Positions 1-9,385 of a stretch of 39,995 nt of DNA are shown here, in pieces. Under the pieces are notes generated by a model. It worked only from the letters and a program-made list of their open reading frames with translations. It had not been told where the DNA came from and made no database searches. The position numbers were made by a program, and so were the translations under genes. The DNA comes from Mesorhizobium sp. (GTDB taxonomy: Bacteria > Pseudomonadota > Alphaproteobacteria > Rhizobiales > Rhizobiaceae), in contig NZ_JAFKIC010000148.1 in the NCBI RefSeq assembly GCF_017306585.1, positions 1-39,995 on the forward strand, read 5' to 3'. The stretch's first letter is position 1, and the number at the start of each line of letters is the position of its first letter.

Positions 1-1
1 C

Positions 2-1228
2 GTGCTGATCGCCGACGAACCGACGACCGCGCTCGATGTCACCGTGCAGGGCGAGGTGCTGGGACTGCTGCGCGACCTGCAGCGGCAGCACGGCACCAGC
101 GTCATCCTCATCACCCATGACATGGGTGTGGTCGCCGAGATGGCCGACCGCGTCATCATCATGCGCCATGGCCGCATGGTCGAGGAAGGCAAGGCATCCG
201 ATATCTTCGAAAGGCCGCAGGCCGACTATACGCGCGAGCTGCTGGCCGCCGTGCCGCGCATCGGATCCGGGGCGGGCCGCCAGGCGACCAGGAACACCGA
301 ACCGGCGGCGCCGGCCAATGTCGCCGAGGTCAAGGACCTGCATGTCCGCTTCGACTTGCATGGCGGCGTCTTCGGCCGGGTCACACGCCGCGTCCACGCC
401 GTCGAGGGTGTCAGCTTTTCGATCGCGCCAAACGAAACGCTGGCGCTGGTCGGCGAATCCGGCTGCGGCAAATCCACCACCGCCAAGGCACTGGCCGGGC
501 TGGTGCCCTACAGCGGCGACATTGTCGTCGGCGGGCGCAATCTTGCCGGCCTCAGCCGTGAGGACCGCAAGGCTGTGCGCCGCGACATACAGATGATCTT
601 CCAGGATCCCTTCGCCTCGCTCGACCCGCGCATGCGCGTCGGCGACCTCGTCGCCGAGCCGCTGGTTATTCACGGCATAGCCTCGAAAGAAGAGCGACAC
701 GCACGCGTCGCGGCCCTGTTCGAGCGCGTCGGCCTGTCCTCCGCGCAGATGGAGCTTTATCCGCACGAATTCTCCGGCGGCCAGCGCCAGCGCGTCTGCA
801 TCGCCCGGGCGCTGGCGCTCAGGCCCAAGCTGATCATCGCCGATGAAAGCGTGTCGGCGCTCGACGTCTCGGTGCAGGCGCGCGTGCTCGGACTGCTGAA
901 GGAATTGCAGCGCGAATTCGGCGTCGCCTACCTCTTCATCTCGCATGACATGGCGGTGGTCGAGAACATTTCCGACCGCGTCGCGGTCATGTATCTCGGC
1001 CAGATCGTCGAGATGGGCACCCGCGACCAGGTCTTCTCCAATCCGCGCCACCCCTACACCAGACGCCTGATCGAAGCCGTGCCGGTGCCCGATCCGGCCA
1101 GGCGAAGAAGCCGCTTCGCAAGGCTGGACCAGGAGATACCCAGCGCCACGCGCAGGATCGGCGAGGCGCCGATGAAACTATCGCTGCAGGACGTCGGCGG
1201 TGGTCATCTTGTCGCCGCAGGCAACTGA
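2..1228 (+). CDS. Dipeptide/oligopeptide ABC transporter, fused double ATP-binding protein (5' truncated)
   Basis: This is the energising subunit of an oligopeptide/dipeptide-type importer, with two nucleotide-binding domains in one chain (DppD-DppF or GsiA style). The window starts inside domain 1: its Walker B ([11 protein letters not shown]) is at the very beginning, followed by an H-loop (ITHD, about residue 40) and a short linker. Domain 2 is complete, with Walker [10 protein letters not shown] at 151-159, Q-loop near 201, signature FSGGQ at 257-261, Walker B LIIADE at 277-282 and H-loop H315. It ends in the oligopeptide C-terminal segment ([10 protein letters not shown]). The true start lies upstream of base 1. 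Its last 51 bases overlap the end of the convergent glycosyltransferase gene. The permease and binding-protein genes are presumably just upstream, out of view. The substrate cannot be told from the ATPase. Confidence 0.95.
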   Translation: MLIADEPTTALDVTVQGEVLGLLRDLQRQHGTSVILITHDMGVVAEMADRVIIMRHGRMVEEGKASDIFERPQADYTRELLAAVPRIGSGAGRQATRNTEPAAPANVAEVKDLHVRFDLHGGVFGRVTRRVHAVEGVSFSIAPNETLALVGESGCGKSTTAKALAGLVPYSGDIVVGGRNLAGLSREDRKAVRRDIQMIFQDPFASLDPRMRVGDLVAEPLVIHGIASKEERHARVAALFERVGLSSAQMELYPHEFSGGQRQRVCIARALALRPKLIIADESVSALDVSVQARVLGLLKELQREFGVAYLFISHDMAVVENISDRVAVMYLGQIVEMGTRDQVFSNPRHPYTRRLIEAVPVPDPARRRSRFARLDQEIPSATRRIGEAPMKLSLQDVGGGHLVAAGN

Positions 1229-4200
1229 ATCGGCGCCGCTCATCGCCGTCGAACCGCTCTCCGGTCGCATGGGGAACTCGCCCAACGCCTTCAGCGAATA
1301 CAGGCTTTCCATCTCTTCGGCGGGGCGCCCGGGGAACAGCTCGGCCCACAGCTGCGCAACGTACTCGGCCATTTTCAGCTTGATGGCCAAATCCGTTTTG
1401 TATGTTTGCAGCACGTGCTGGTGTATTTTCTGCCGTGTGTGCAGCAGCGCCTCTGATTGGGAAGCCGCGATGACGCTGCTTACGCTTTTCCCGTGCCGCC
1501 GGTGACGGTTGAGCGGTGCGCACTCATAGGCAACGGAGCCGTTACGGATTGCCTCGAGAATGAAGTACCAGTCGCCGCTCGTCGGCAGGGACAAAACCTG
1601 CTTGGCCAAGTTCGGCGTGATGTCGAACTTCCGGAAAACAGCCGCGCTGATGTTTGGGACCGTGTTCTTTACGCCCAGCCCCTCGTTGACTTCCTGTTCA
1701 GCCGAAACCTGGTAGCTGCGTTTCCATTTGAAATTGGAGATGTCGGTAAGATAGCGGTTGGAGACATAGTCGCCGACCACTTCGCTTCGATCATCGATGA
1801 TCTTCGATGCGCAGAAAGCAAATTTCACGCTTGGGTCGCGGAACAATGGCACGAGTGTTTCGAGGAAGCTCGGGGCTGAAACGTCGTCGGCTTCGGCGAT
1901 CCAGATCAGATCGGCTGTTGCAAGCGTCATGCCCTTGAACCATTGCGGATAGGGCGTGCCGGAATTGCTTTCGCTGACGATGACCCTGGTGCCATGGACG
2001 CGAGCGTAATAGTCCAGAATCGATTGGCTATCATCCGTCGACGCGTCATCCAGGATGATAAGCTCGAAATCCTGAAAAGACTGGTCCAGAATGCTGTCCA
2101 TGCGTTCGCCGAGGTAGCGGGCACAGTTGTAGTTCGGCACGATGATCGATACGGCGGGGCGCTTGTTGGCCACCTCGCGCATGGTCGACAACAGACGTGG
2201 AAAGACCCGGTCGGTGGAATAAAACCGCCTTGCCTTGGTGTTCGCCTGTTTGCCGAGCTTTATCCGCAAGGGCTTGTCCCGGATCAGTTTCAGCGTCGCG
2301 TCGGCCATCGCGGCGGCATTGGCCCAGTCGACGATGATGCCGGCATCCTCTTCGACGAAATCCGGTGCTCCGCCGCTGCCGGCGAAGCAGACCACGGGTA
2401 GCTCGGCGAATGCAGCCTCCAGCACGACCCGGCCGAACGGCTCTTCGCGCGATGTCAGAAGAAACAGGTCGGCACCCCGCAGATGGGCGCGCACATCATC
2501 GACTTTGCCCAGGATTGTGACCCTCTCATCCAATCCGTCCGCTCGCAGTCTGTCGAGTTGCTGCGCCCACGTGCCCAGGATTTCGTCCCGTTCCGAGCCT
2601 GGAAACGACCCCAGCCAATAGAAATGATAGTCCTCAATTCCGCGTGCCCGGAGAATTCGGGCCACCTCGATAAAGAGGTCGGCTCCCTTGCGGAAGGACA
2701 TTCCGACGCCGGACCCCACGACGATGGTCTTGTCTGTCGGCCAGCCGGCCAGCCGGCGACTTCCAAGGCGCTGGATTTCCGTAAGGCCATGATCGACGCT
2801 GGATTGCGGGACCGCGCTTGGAAGGACATCGATGGCGTTCGGATCCACGCCGTACGCGGCCATCAGGTAGTCCCGGACACTTCCGGAACACGCCACGAAT
2901 CTCCGCGTATTCGAAACGACATCCGCCATGTCGTCCTTGGCGAATCGGGCGATGCTGGTTGCCAATTCCCTTGCATGCGTCAGGATAGGACTGCCCAGGT
3001 CGCCAAGCTGGGCGTGCACACGGCCGGTTGCCAGGCTGTTGCAATAGATGAGGTCCGGTCTGCCACCGCACCAGGCGGTGATGCGGGCCAGCTTAGCGGC
3101 CGTCGTGTCGGTCTGCGAAACCAGGTCATCCAGAAGCACCGTATCGGCGATGCGTCGAAACTGTTCGAGCCGTGGACCACCTAACAGGCACAGCACCTTG
3201 ATCTCCAGGCCCGTGTGCGCCTGCAGCCATTGGACGATGTCGAGCAACGACCCCTGCGCGCCGCCGACATTGGCATCGTGCGACACGAACAGAACGCGCC
3301 AGGATGGGCCCTTGGTCAACATGCCTGCTGCCGGCGGCGCCGACAGCACGTCCCGCGTCGCCTGCAGATAGGCGTAGCCGTAGCGGGCGTCGGGTTCCAG
3401 ATAGGCCCCCTCAGCCCAATCGTTCCAGGCGTTGATGAAGATAAGCCGGCTGTCGAAATCGGCAAAACGATCGCATGTATCGGCGACCGCGTTGGTAAGC
3501 CATTCCTTGTAGCGGGCCGGCGTCGCGTTCGCCAGAATGTAGGCAGCCTCCATTCTTCGTGCGGTGTTGTCCCAGGAGGGGCAAAGTCCGCGAAACAGGG
3601 TGTAGGGAACCTGCGGGTAGGCACGGCTGCGGTTGAGGAGCTCCGTCCAGTCGTAGATCTTTCCCGGGAAGTCGCTCTTGAGCGTCGTAATGCTGATCTC
3701 GGGAAACGCTCCAGGATTTGGTGGGAACTCGACAGCAGCGTCAAATCCGAATTCAGCGGGATCGCCCGTGTCGAACGCCTGCGGATAGGCAAGAAAAATC
3801 TCGCCGATGCCGGCCTCTCGGCAGTAAGCCCTCCAGCGCTGTGCCGTTTCCGCCGCTGACGGAAACAATCCGGGCCGGTAAATCATGAGAAGGGGCTTGC
3901 CACCGATACGGATGTATCGCCGGTCGCGGAAATAACCGGATACGTTCTCGATGAAAGCCAGGTCGTCTTCGGGTGAATGCGACTGCGGGATCAACACTTC
4001 CTGCGCACGCCCATCCCAGCGCCGGCTCCAGGGCTCGTTTGCCCAATTGATGCAGAAACCCAGTTCGTGGGCGTCATTTTCGACAAACTGGGTAATCGGC
4101 ATCTCAAGGATGCGCTTGCCGTTGAACCAGTAGAAATGAAAACAGAATCCCGAAACGCCATATCGCATGGCGATCTCGATCTGCTCCTTCTGGATGTCCT

Positions 4201-4732
4201 TCACCCGCAGATCATAGAAGCCAAGGTCTCCCGGCAGACGAGGTTGATAGTGACCGTCGAATTGTGGCACCGCACGCGTCACATTCGTCCATTCCGTGCA
4301 GCCCTTTCCCCAAAAGGCGTCATTCTCGGGAGTCGGATAAAACTGCGGCAGGTAGAATGCGATCACCCGTGCTCTCAAGCCGGCTGGCCGTCTCTCGTTT
4401 GATCGCGGCACATGTGTTGCTGGAGCGCGCCGGGTTTCGCGCCTTTCATTCCTGCCGAAACGAACATAGTGATCGAGCGGATTTGTCGCGGCGATAGTAA
4501 CGTCGTGATATCTGCTCAGATAGTACTCTGTGTCGAAATCTGGGTTTGGGTTTCGGAACTCGGCGGCACCATGATCGATGTAGTGCATGATCGGGTCGCG
4601 CCCGCTTCGGGCCACGTCAGGATTTTGAGCCAGATACCACGGCTCGTCGAACAGGCCGCTTGATCGAATGCGGCGGCGGATTTGAAACCTTTTCCATCGC
4701 CTCCTGCTGATGAGCGATTTTAAAAAGATCAT
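1178..4732 (-). CDS. Multidomain polysaccharide protein: WbsX-like domain + GT4 + GT2 glycosyltransferases
   Basis: A very large (about 1,184 residues) cytoplasmic surface-polysaccharide enzyme, likely adding two or more sugars to an O-antigen or capsule chain. Domains in order: two degenerate N-terminal repeats of the YLxxNPDVxxxGxxPxxHYxxxG type (about 30-100); a WbsX/GH99-like domain (about 120-460) with FYLPQF, CTEWTNV and NAWNDWAEGAYLEPD; a GT4 domain (about 480-850) with the E-x7-E-like EEPFGRVVLE; and a C-terminal GT2 domain from about 860 (SIIVPNYN, LDDASTDDS, EADD). I chose the ATG at 4732, 10 bases after the upstream gene's stop. In-frame TTG (4795) and ATG (4786) starts would overlap that gene. 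The 3' end overlaps the convergent ABC gene. Domain families are clear, but linkage and sugars are unknown. Confidence 0.9.
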   Translation of the reverse strand: MIFLKSLISRRRWKRFQIRRRIRSSGLFDEPWYLAQNPDVARSGRDPIMHYIDHGAAEFRNPNPDFDTEYYLSRYHDVTIAATNPLDHYVRFGRNERRETRRAPATHVPRSNERRPAGLRARVIAFYLPQFYPTPENDAFWGKGCTEWTNVTRAVPQFDGHYQPRLPGDLGFYDLRVKDIQKEQIEIAMRYGVSGFCFHFYWFNGKRILEMPITQFVENDAHELGFCINWANEPWSRRWDGRAQEVLIPQSHSPEDDLAFIENVSGYFRDRRYIRIGGKPLLMIYRPGLFPSAAETAQRWRAYCREAGIGEIFLAYPQAFDTGDPAEFGFDAAVEFPPNPGAFPEISITTLKSDFPGKIYDWTELLNRSRAYPQVPYTLFRGLCPSWDNTARRMEAAYILANATPARYKEWLTNAVADTCDRFADFDSRLIFINAWNDWAEGAYLEPDARYGYAYLQATRDVLSAPPAAGMLTKGPSWRVLFVSHDANVGGAQGSLLDIVQWLQAHTGLEIKVLCLLGGPRLEQFRRIADTVLLDDLVSQTDTTAAKLARITAWCGGRPDLIYCNSLATGRVHAQLGDLGSPILTHARELATSIARFAKDDMADVVSNTRRFVACSGSVRDYLMAAYGVDPNAIDVLPSAVPQSSVDHGLTEIQRLGSRRLAGWPTDKTIVVGSGVGMSFRKGADLFIEVARILRARGIEDYHFYWLGSFPGSERDEILGTWAQQLDRLRADGLDERVTILGKVDDVRAHLRGADLFLLTSREEPFGRVVLEAAFAELPVVCFAGSGGAPDFVEEDAGIIVDWANAAAMADATLKLIRDKPLRIKLGKQANTKARRFYSTDRVFPRLLSTMREVANKRPAVSIIVPNYNCARYLGERMDSILDQSFQDFELIILDDASTDDSQSILDYYARVHGTRVIVSESNSGTPYPQWFKGMTLATADLIWIAEADDVSAPSFLETLVPLFRDPSVKFAFCASKIIDDRSEVVGDYVSNRYLTDISNFKWKRSYQVSAEQEVNEGLGVKNTVPNISAAVFRKFDITPNLAKQVLSLPTSGDWYFILEAIRNGSVAYECAPLNRHRRHGKSVSSVIAASQSEALLHTRQKIHQHVLQTYKTDLAIKLKMAEYVAQLWAELFPGRPAEEMESLYSLKALGEFPMRPESGSTAMSGADSVACGDKMTTADVLQR

Positions 4733-4742
4733 GAAATCGGAT

Positions 4743-6068
4743 CTATTCAATCGGGTCTGCCTCGCGGGCATCGGGCTCCACTTCATCCCAGGCAACTCCC
4801 GAGATGTTTCCGCAGATCATTCCGAGCACCCGCTCCAGAGCATGCTGCAACGTGCCGTCTTGCTGGCCTGCCTCGTTGGGAAATGATGTCAGAGGCAGAT
4901 CGAGCTGCTTAAGTGGTTCCAGCGCGCCGCGACGAACCCAGAACATCGTTCCGGCAAAGAAGTTGGGGGGAGAACCGGAGGCAAGCCCCATTGCCTCCAA
5001 CAGATTGAGGATCATTGCCTTGTTCTCGCCCCATGCGGCTTCGTCGTCCTTCCACGCATTGGGCAACCGAAAGCGGCTGGATCCTACCATCAGCGTGTCC
5101 GGCGAGCGCCCGAACTTGGCGATGATTCGGTCGACGACGTCTCGGGATCCGATCAGGTCGAAGGCGCATGCCTGCCGCCAGATATCGCCGAGGATCATCC
5201 GCGGTCCGCTCAGCCCCGACTTCTTGCCATGCAGCTTGCAGATGAGATCGAAGGGATCAAGCCTGCCTTCCCTCAGCAATTGCATGAAAGGGCCAATGTC
5301 GCGCCCGCGATTGTCATAGACAATGATCTCGGCATCCTTGGATCTTGCCCTGACGCGTTCCGCGAAGGCCTTGTCTGGCTGGGTCAGTGTCAGGATGAGA
5401 TGGAACGGACGATCGATCGCTTCCAGAAGCGCTTCGAATTCGGGCCAGAGATCGATGTAATGCAGATGCACCACAACGGCTATCTTCGGCTCCGCTGTCG
5501 GTCGTCGTTCCGATGCTTGGGCTGGTCGACCATCAAAGTGCCGGGATAGTGTCTTCTGCAGGTTGTCACTTGCCACCCCAAAGCCCCAGCCAGCGAGACT
5601 GCCGAGGGCCGTGGCCAATTCGCGCTCTTCCGGCCCCCCAATATACAGCAGAGGTCGCAGCACGACGCCTGGGCCAAGCGGCAGCTCAAATCGCTTTTGG
5701 CGCCGCCGGTGGCGTAGCACCGCGACGAGGTCACTGATTTTCAAAGGCCGGATACTCGACGCGACGATATCGCGGCTGTCGAATTGCAGGACTAGGCCCT
5801 CTTCGCTGCTTTCAAGGACATATGATGTCCGCTGGGTAACCGGCACATAGAAGACCTTCTCGGGGCGTCGCCGGACACGAACATTGACCCTGAGAAACGG
5901 CATCCGCCTGTCTGTCGGTGCAAGCTCCACAATGAAACGCCCCGGCGCGTCGAGGATGATCTCGCTCCGGATATCGTTCCTTTCGATGGCATACGCCTCG
6001 CCTTTTCGTGGTTGGCGGGGCGGCAGGTCGGACAAGGCAGCTCTCGTGTGTGGAGCGTCAGGCGACAT
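4743..6068 (-). CDS. RgpF-like rhamnan synthesis family protein
   Basis: Member of the RgpF family (named after the streptococcal rhamnose-glucose polysaccharide protein), which is found in rhamnose-containing polysaccharide clusters. The C-terminal two thirds carry the family hallmarks: AVVVHLHYIDLWPE, YDNRGRDIGPF, ICKLHGKKS, GSSRFRLP and FFAGTMFWVRRGAL. The N-terminal 120 residues or so are a basic region without a recognised fold. I use the ATG at 6068, which overlaps the stop of the upstream glycosyltransferase gene by 11 bases; an in-frame TTG at 6113 would lengthen the overlap. The order GT2, RgpF, WbsX-GT4-GT2 on the minus strand with such tight spacing indicates one transcript. The family supports rhamnose or related deoxyhexose transfer, but the exact reaction is not readable from the sequence. 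Confidence 0.88.
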   Translation of the reverse strand: MSPDAPHTRAALSDLPPRQPRKGEAYAIERNDIRSEIILDAPGRFIVELAPTDRRMPFLRVNVRVRRRPEKVFYVPVTQRTSYVLESSEEGLVLQFDSRDIVASSIRPLKISDLVAVLRHRRRQKRFELPLGPGVVLRPLLYIGGPEERELATALGSLAGWGFGVASDNLQKTLSRHFDGRPAQASERRPTAEPKIAVVVHLHYIDLWPEFEALLEAIDRPFHLILTLTQPDKAFAERVRARSKDAEIIVYDNRGRDIGPFMQLLREGRLDPFDLICKLHGKKSGLSGPRMILGDIWRQACAFDLIGSRDVVDRIIAKFGRSPDTLMVGSSRFRLPNAWKDDEAAWGENKAMILNLLEAMGLASGSPPNFFAGTMFWVRRGALEPLKQLDLPLTSFPNEAGQQDGTLQHALERVLGMICGNISGVAWDEVEPDAREADPIE

Positions 6069-6945
6069 AGCCGCTGTTCCGATTCGCTCGCGATCGGTCA
6101 AGGATGCAGTCAAATATACCGATCAGTCGGCCAAGTGAATTGATCAGTCTATTTCGATTGAGCGTCAGGCAATAGAAGCCGATCTTCGACAAATAACGCA
6201 GTATATCCACGAACGGACTATAGGCTATGCCATATTTTCTGCGCAAGTGAATCTCCGACCGCATCTTCGACCGATACCGCAAGATCCGTGATCGTGTCGA
6301 TTGCGCAACCGAAGTGCCGACGTCGTGGATGGCAAGCGCGCCGCTGACAAGGATCATCGGCTCGTCACGCTGCAGCAGGCGATAGGAAAGGTCGTCATCC
6401 TCGAAATACAGAAAGATATCCTCATCAAACCCTCCCGTATCGAGGAAGAGCGTCCGTTTGATCATGAACACGCCGCCATTGACGAAGCGGACGCAGCAAT
6501 CCCCCCAGACCTGCCGAACACGCGCCGGCAGCGACAGCCCGGAAAGGCGGTCAATTTCGCTCTGCTCGCGAAACCACAGCCGCCCGTCCAGCGTGTTTGT
6601 GCGCGGTACGAAGACGCTGCAATTTGGGTAATGTTCGGTCGCCTGCAGAAGCGCGTCGATGGCGCCCGCCTCAAGGCGCACGTCGGGGTTTATGAACAAC
6701 AAATACTCCCCGGATGCCGCCGCGGCTCCGATATTGCAGGCGCGACCGAAGCCAAGGTTCACGGCATTGTCGATACGACGAACGGCAAGGCCCGATAAAG
6801 CGGCGGAAAGATCGTCCGTACTTGCATTGTCGACACATACGACCTCCAGGCCTGGAGGCAGGCCGGCGAGCGCGCCGCGCACTGTATGTGCGCTGTTGTG
6901 CGTTACGGTAACAACGCTTATCGATATGTTCATTTGGTGAGCCAC
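6058..6945 (-). CDS. GT2 family glycosyltransferase (rhamnosyltransferase-like)
   Basis: A GT-A fold family 2 glycosyltransferase of 295 residues. The nucleotide-binding start SVVTVTHNS (10-18), CVDNASTDD (37-45), the metal-site motif NPD (86-88) and the later GGFDEDIFLYFEDDDL block are all typical of dTDP-rhamnosyltransferase-like (WbbL/RfbF type) enzymes that extend O-antigen on undecaprenyl carriers. The start is a GTG at 6945, supported by a GAGAAGGG Shine-Dalgarno element six bases upstream; an ATG four codons in (6933) has no obvious ribosome site. It is the first gene of a three-gene minus-strand polysaccharide run and overlaps the next gene. The 193-base spacer upstream is visibly A/T-richer than its surroundings and probably holds the promoter, though no clear -35/-10 pair stands out. 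Confidence 0.9.
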   Translation of the reverse strand: MAHQMNISISVVTVTHNSAHTVRGALAGLPPGLEVVCVDNASTDDLSAALSGLAVRRIDNAVNLGFGRACNIGAAAASGEYLLFINPDVRLEAGAIDALLQATEHYPNCSVFVPRTNTLDGRLWFREQSEIDRLSGLSLPARVRQVWGDCCVRFVNGGVFMIKRTLFLDTGGFDEDIFLYFEDDDLSYRLLQRDEPMILVSGALAIHDVGTSVAQSTRSRILRYRSKMRSEIHLRRKYGIAYSPFVDILRYLSKIGFYCLTLNRNRLINSLGRLIGIFDCILDRSRANRNSGYVA

Positions 6946-7138
6946 TCTGACCCTTCTCAGTCGGCATCCCTATACGATACGGCCAGCAATTTAAGCATTG
7001 CATCTCTGCCGGTCGAGTCCATATCAACGACTAAAAAAGGGGCAATGAGCGCGCTGAAGCAAGCGTGAGGTGGCTTTGCGCGAAGGGTGACGCCAGGCGC
7101 TGATGTGCGGATGTCTTTGTGGTCCGACGGGTACACGG

Positions 7139-7744
7139 CTATCGCCCCGACGTCAGGCCACCACCATTCAGCCATGCGGCCACGGGCCTGTCGCTCCAGA
7201 CCTGAACCTCGATGTATAGTTCGAATTCCTTCAGATGATAGTTCGCGTAGGTGCCGTCATTCACCTCATCTTTCGGCAGGCCGAACCGCCTGACCACACT
7301 CTCGAGCTCGCCAAGCCGAAAGACCTTCTCGTGATAGGGGCGAACGGGGTCGACCGGCAATCCGAAAGCTGGTCCGAGCCGCATGGAGACAACGCTGTCA
7401 GGGTAGGTGAAACTGGCTGCGGCCGGGTCCAAAGCGCTCAGTGGCAACCGGACACTCTTCGTGTCGGCGTAGAGGTTTGCGAACCAGTTGGAATGTCCCA
7501 GGATGAAGTAATGAGGAGCGTTCCGTTCGGGGCAGCCGCCGGCAGCCACGAACAGGTTTCTCAATTTCGTTTCGGTCTGTCGCCGCAACTTCATATAGGA
7601 GCGGCCGAATACCCTTTTCGATCCGGACAGACGGCGCGCCGCCAGCGTTTCCAGAATCGCCGGCAATTCGTCGTCGCGCGCATCGCTGAGGTTGCGGAAC
7701 GGCGGGTCCGCCGCCGGGTGATAATGGGTGATGAAGTCCGGCAT
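7139..7744 (-). CDS. Hypothetical protein, 201 residues, unrecognised
   Basis: I do not recognise this protein. It starts most plausibly at the ATG at 7744 (MPDFITHYHPA); the reading frame stays open for a further 64 codons upstream, but that stretch has a low-complexity, shadow-like composition and runs into the neighbouring gene. It is soluble, with no signal peptide or membrane segment. It has a basic middle (GRSYMKLRRQTETKLRNLF), a segment reading YFILGHSNWF, a SFTYPDS motif and an acidic C-terminal part (NDGTYANYHLKEFELYIEVQVW). It lies between the polysaccharide genes and the LprI-like gene, all on the same strand, but about 190 bases separate it from the polysaccharide run. Codon usage matches its neighbours, so it is likely a real gene. 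Confidence 0.75.
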   Translation of the reverse strand: MPDFITHYHPAADPPFRNLSDARDDELPAILETLAARRLSGSKRVFGRSYMKLRRQTETKLRNLFVAAGGCPERNAPHYFILGHSNWFANLYADTKSVRLPLSALDPAAASFTYPDSVVSMRLGPAFGLPVDPVRPYHEKVFRLGELESVVRRFGLPKDEVNDGTYANYHLKEFELYIEVQVWSDRPVAAWLNGGGLTSGR

Positions 7745-7820
7745 CGCAATCTCACGATAAAGCACGATAGCGAGTCGTGCACGCGGCGCCGATGCCCGCA
7801 ACATGACCCCAGTCGAGCGA

Positions 7821-8213
7821 CTACAGGTTCTCCCGCACCCGCTTTTCGAGTTCGATCGTGCGTGCGCTGAGATCGTCCAGTTCGAACCCTTGCGAGTCGA
7901 GGAAGGCGGCCGATCCGTTGTTGGGGTCGGCGGCAAGGCGGTGCGTTTCCCGCAGGTGACGCTTCAGCCAGGCGCGTTGCTCGCGCTGCAACCGGGCGCG
8001 TTCAGGGCCGTGTTCGCGCTGCATCAAGGTATTGTAGGCTGCGTTCAGCCTGGCGTCGAACTTGTCGATCTCGGTCTTGCCGCAATCCAGCATTGCCGAG
8101 GTCACGCCGGCGGACCGGTCGATGCAGGCTTTCATCTCGGCATCGCTCTGCGCCATCGCGGGACAGGCCGCCGTAATGGCGGCGATGGCGAAAAGGCAGG
8201 CATATCGGTGCAT
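7821..8213 (-). CDS. Exported LprI-like (DUF1311) protein
   Basis: A 130-residue periplasmic protein. Residues 1-21 form a signal peptide ending AMA-Q. The mature part has the DUF1311/LprI pattern: two cysteines (in MKACIDRSAG and MLDCGKTEI) and the helical KFDARLNAAYNTLM segment, followed by QREQRAWLKRHL. Mycobacterial LprI inhibits lysozyme, but most proteobacterial members of this family have no tested function, so the inhibitor role is only a family-level guess. The ATG at 8213 is preceded at good spacing by GAGGA. It appears to be a single gene: 76 bases separate it from the gene downstream, and the gene upstream ends 124 bases away. Confidence 0.85.
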   Translation of the reverse strand: MHRYACLFAIAAITAACPAMAQSDAEMKACIDRSAGVTSAMLDCGKTEIDKFDARLNAAYNTLMQREHGPERARLQREQRAWLKRHLRETHRLAADPNNGSAAFLDSQGFELDDLSARTIELEKRVRENL

Positions 8214-8337
8214 GGGCGGTTCCTCGATTGCAAAGCTGGACGCTTCGACACGTCAGTTTCGGTACGCCAGCACCCGCCCCGGATACGATATGTTGGCTAG
8301 GTCGCGGTTGCGTCAAGGCCTGGCTCGGCGCACGGCC

Positions 8338-9318
8338 TCATCCATAACAGCCGCGCTCCCTTGCCAGCCGCCGCACCAGCGCCGACACCGCGTCGATCGC
8401 CGGCGTCGGCTTGTCGGTAAGCCGGCCGAGCTCCTGCACGGCGCACACCAGCGCGTCGATCTCCATCGGCCGGCCGCGTTCCAGATCCTGCAGCATCGAG
8501 GTCTTGTGCTCGCCGACATCGCCGGCGCCCTTGATGCGGCGGTCGACCGCGATGGGGAAACGCACGCCCAGCGCCTCGCCGATCGCCTGCGCTTCCAGCA
8601 TCATGGCGCGGGCGAGCGCGCGGGTGCCGTCGTCGGCGACGATTGCGGCAAGCGTGCTGCCGGTCAGCGCCGAGATCGGATTGAAGGAGAGGTTGCCCCA
8701 CAGCTTCACCCAGATTTCGCTTCGGATGTCCTCGCGCACAGGCGCCTGCAGCCCGGCCTTGACCATTTCCTCGGCCAGCCTCGTGACGCGTTCGCTCTTT
8801 TCTCCGGAAGGTTCGCCGAGCGAAAAACGCTTGCCCTCGACATGGCGGATCAGGCCCGGCGCATCGACCTCGACGGCCGGGTAGACGACCGAGCCGATGA
8901 CGCGGCGAGGTCCGATGCGCTGCCAGATGGCGCCGCCGGGGTCGACCGTCTCCAGCCTCGTGCCTTCGAGCGGCCCGCCGAGCCCGTGAAAATACCACCA
9001 GGGCACGCCGTTCTGCATGGTGACGACCGCGGTGTCGTCTCCGAGCAGCGGCGCGATCTGGTCGAGCGCGGGCGCGACGGAATGCGCCTTCAGCGCCAGG
9101 ATGACATAGTCCTGCGCGCCAAGCTCCTCGGCCTTGGTGGCGGCGCGCACGGGAGCGGCGGTTTCCTGGCCGTCCTCGATCAGGCGCAGGCCGCCGGCCT
9201 TGATCTCGTCGAGATGGGCGCCGCGCGCGACGATTGCCAGTTCGGTGCGGCCGGCGAGCGCGAGTTTTGCCGCGAGATATCCGCCGATGGCGCCAGCGCC
9301 GAAAATGGTGATCTTCAT
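8338..9318 (-). CDS. Ketopantoate reductase family (PanE/ApbA-like) oxidoreductase
   Basis: An NADP-dependent 2-dehydropantoate 2-reductase family enzyme of 326 residues. The N-terminal Rossmann motif is ITIFGAGAIGGYLAAKLA. The C-terminal domain has the catalytic-lysine segment (SEIWVKLWGNLSFNP) and the HKTSMLQDLERGRPMEID stretch, which matches the SSMxQDxxxxRxTEID substrate-binding motif of PanE. It lies 67 bases after the CoA-ligase gene on the same strand, so co-transcription is possible. Rhizobia often carry several paralogues of this family outside the pantothenate pathway. With no panB or panC here, a role in reducing another 2-oxoacid is as likely as CoA biosynthesis, so I give no gene symbol. 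Confidence 0.9.
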   Translation of the reverse strand: MKITIFGAGAIGGYLAAKLALAGRTELAIVARGAHLDEIKAGGLRLIEDGQETAAPVRAATKAEELGAQDYVILALKAHSVAPALDQIAPLLGDDTAVVTMQNGVPWWYFHGLGGPLEGTRLETVDPGGAIWQRIGPRRVIGSVVYPAVEVDAPGLIRHVEGKRFSLGEPSGEKSERVTRLAEEMVKAGLQAPVREDIRSEIWVKLWGNLSFNPISALTGSTLAAIVADDGTRALARAMMLEAQAIGEALGVRFPIAVDRRIKGAGDVGEHKTSMLQDLERGRPMEIDALVCAVQELGRLTDKPTPAIDAVSALVRRLARERGCYG

Positions 9319-9385
9319 CTCAATGGCCTTTTATTTCACGCATGTCGGCATCTTGGAGTCGAGGCCGCTTCCAAGCTGACATGCA

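Noticed and set aside
6986-7001. Inverted repeat GCAAT-TTAAGC-ATTGC upstream of the GT2 gene
   Set aside because: Five-base arms in an A/T-rich spacer are likely by chance, and no partner regulator is nearby.
6957-7175. 72-codon minus-strand frame between the unrecognised gene and the GT2 gene
   Set aside because: It overlaps the end of the upstream gene, has no motif or convincing ribosome site, and fills an A/T-rich likely promoter region.
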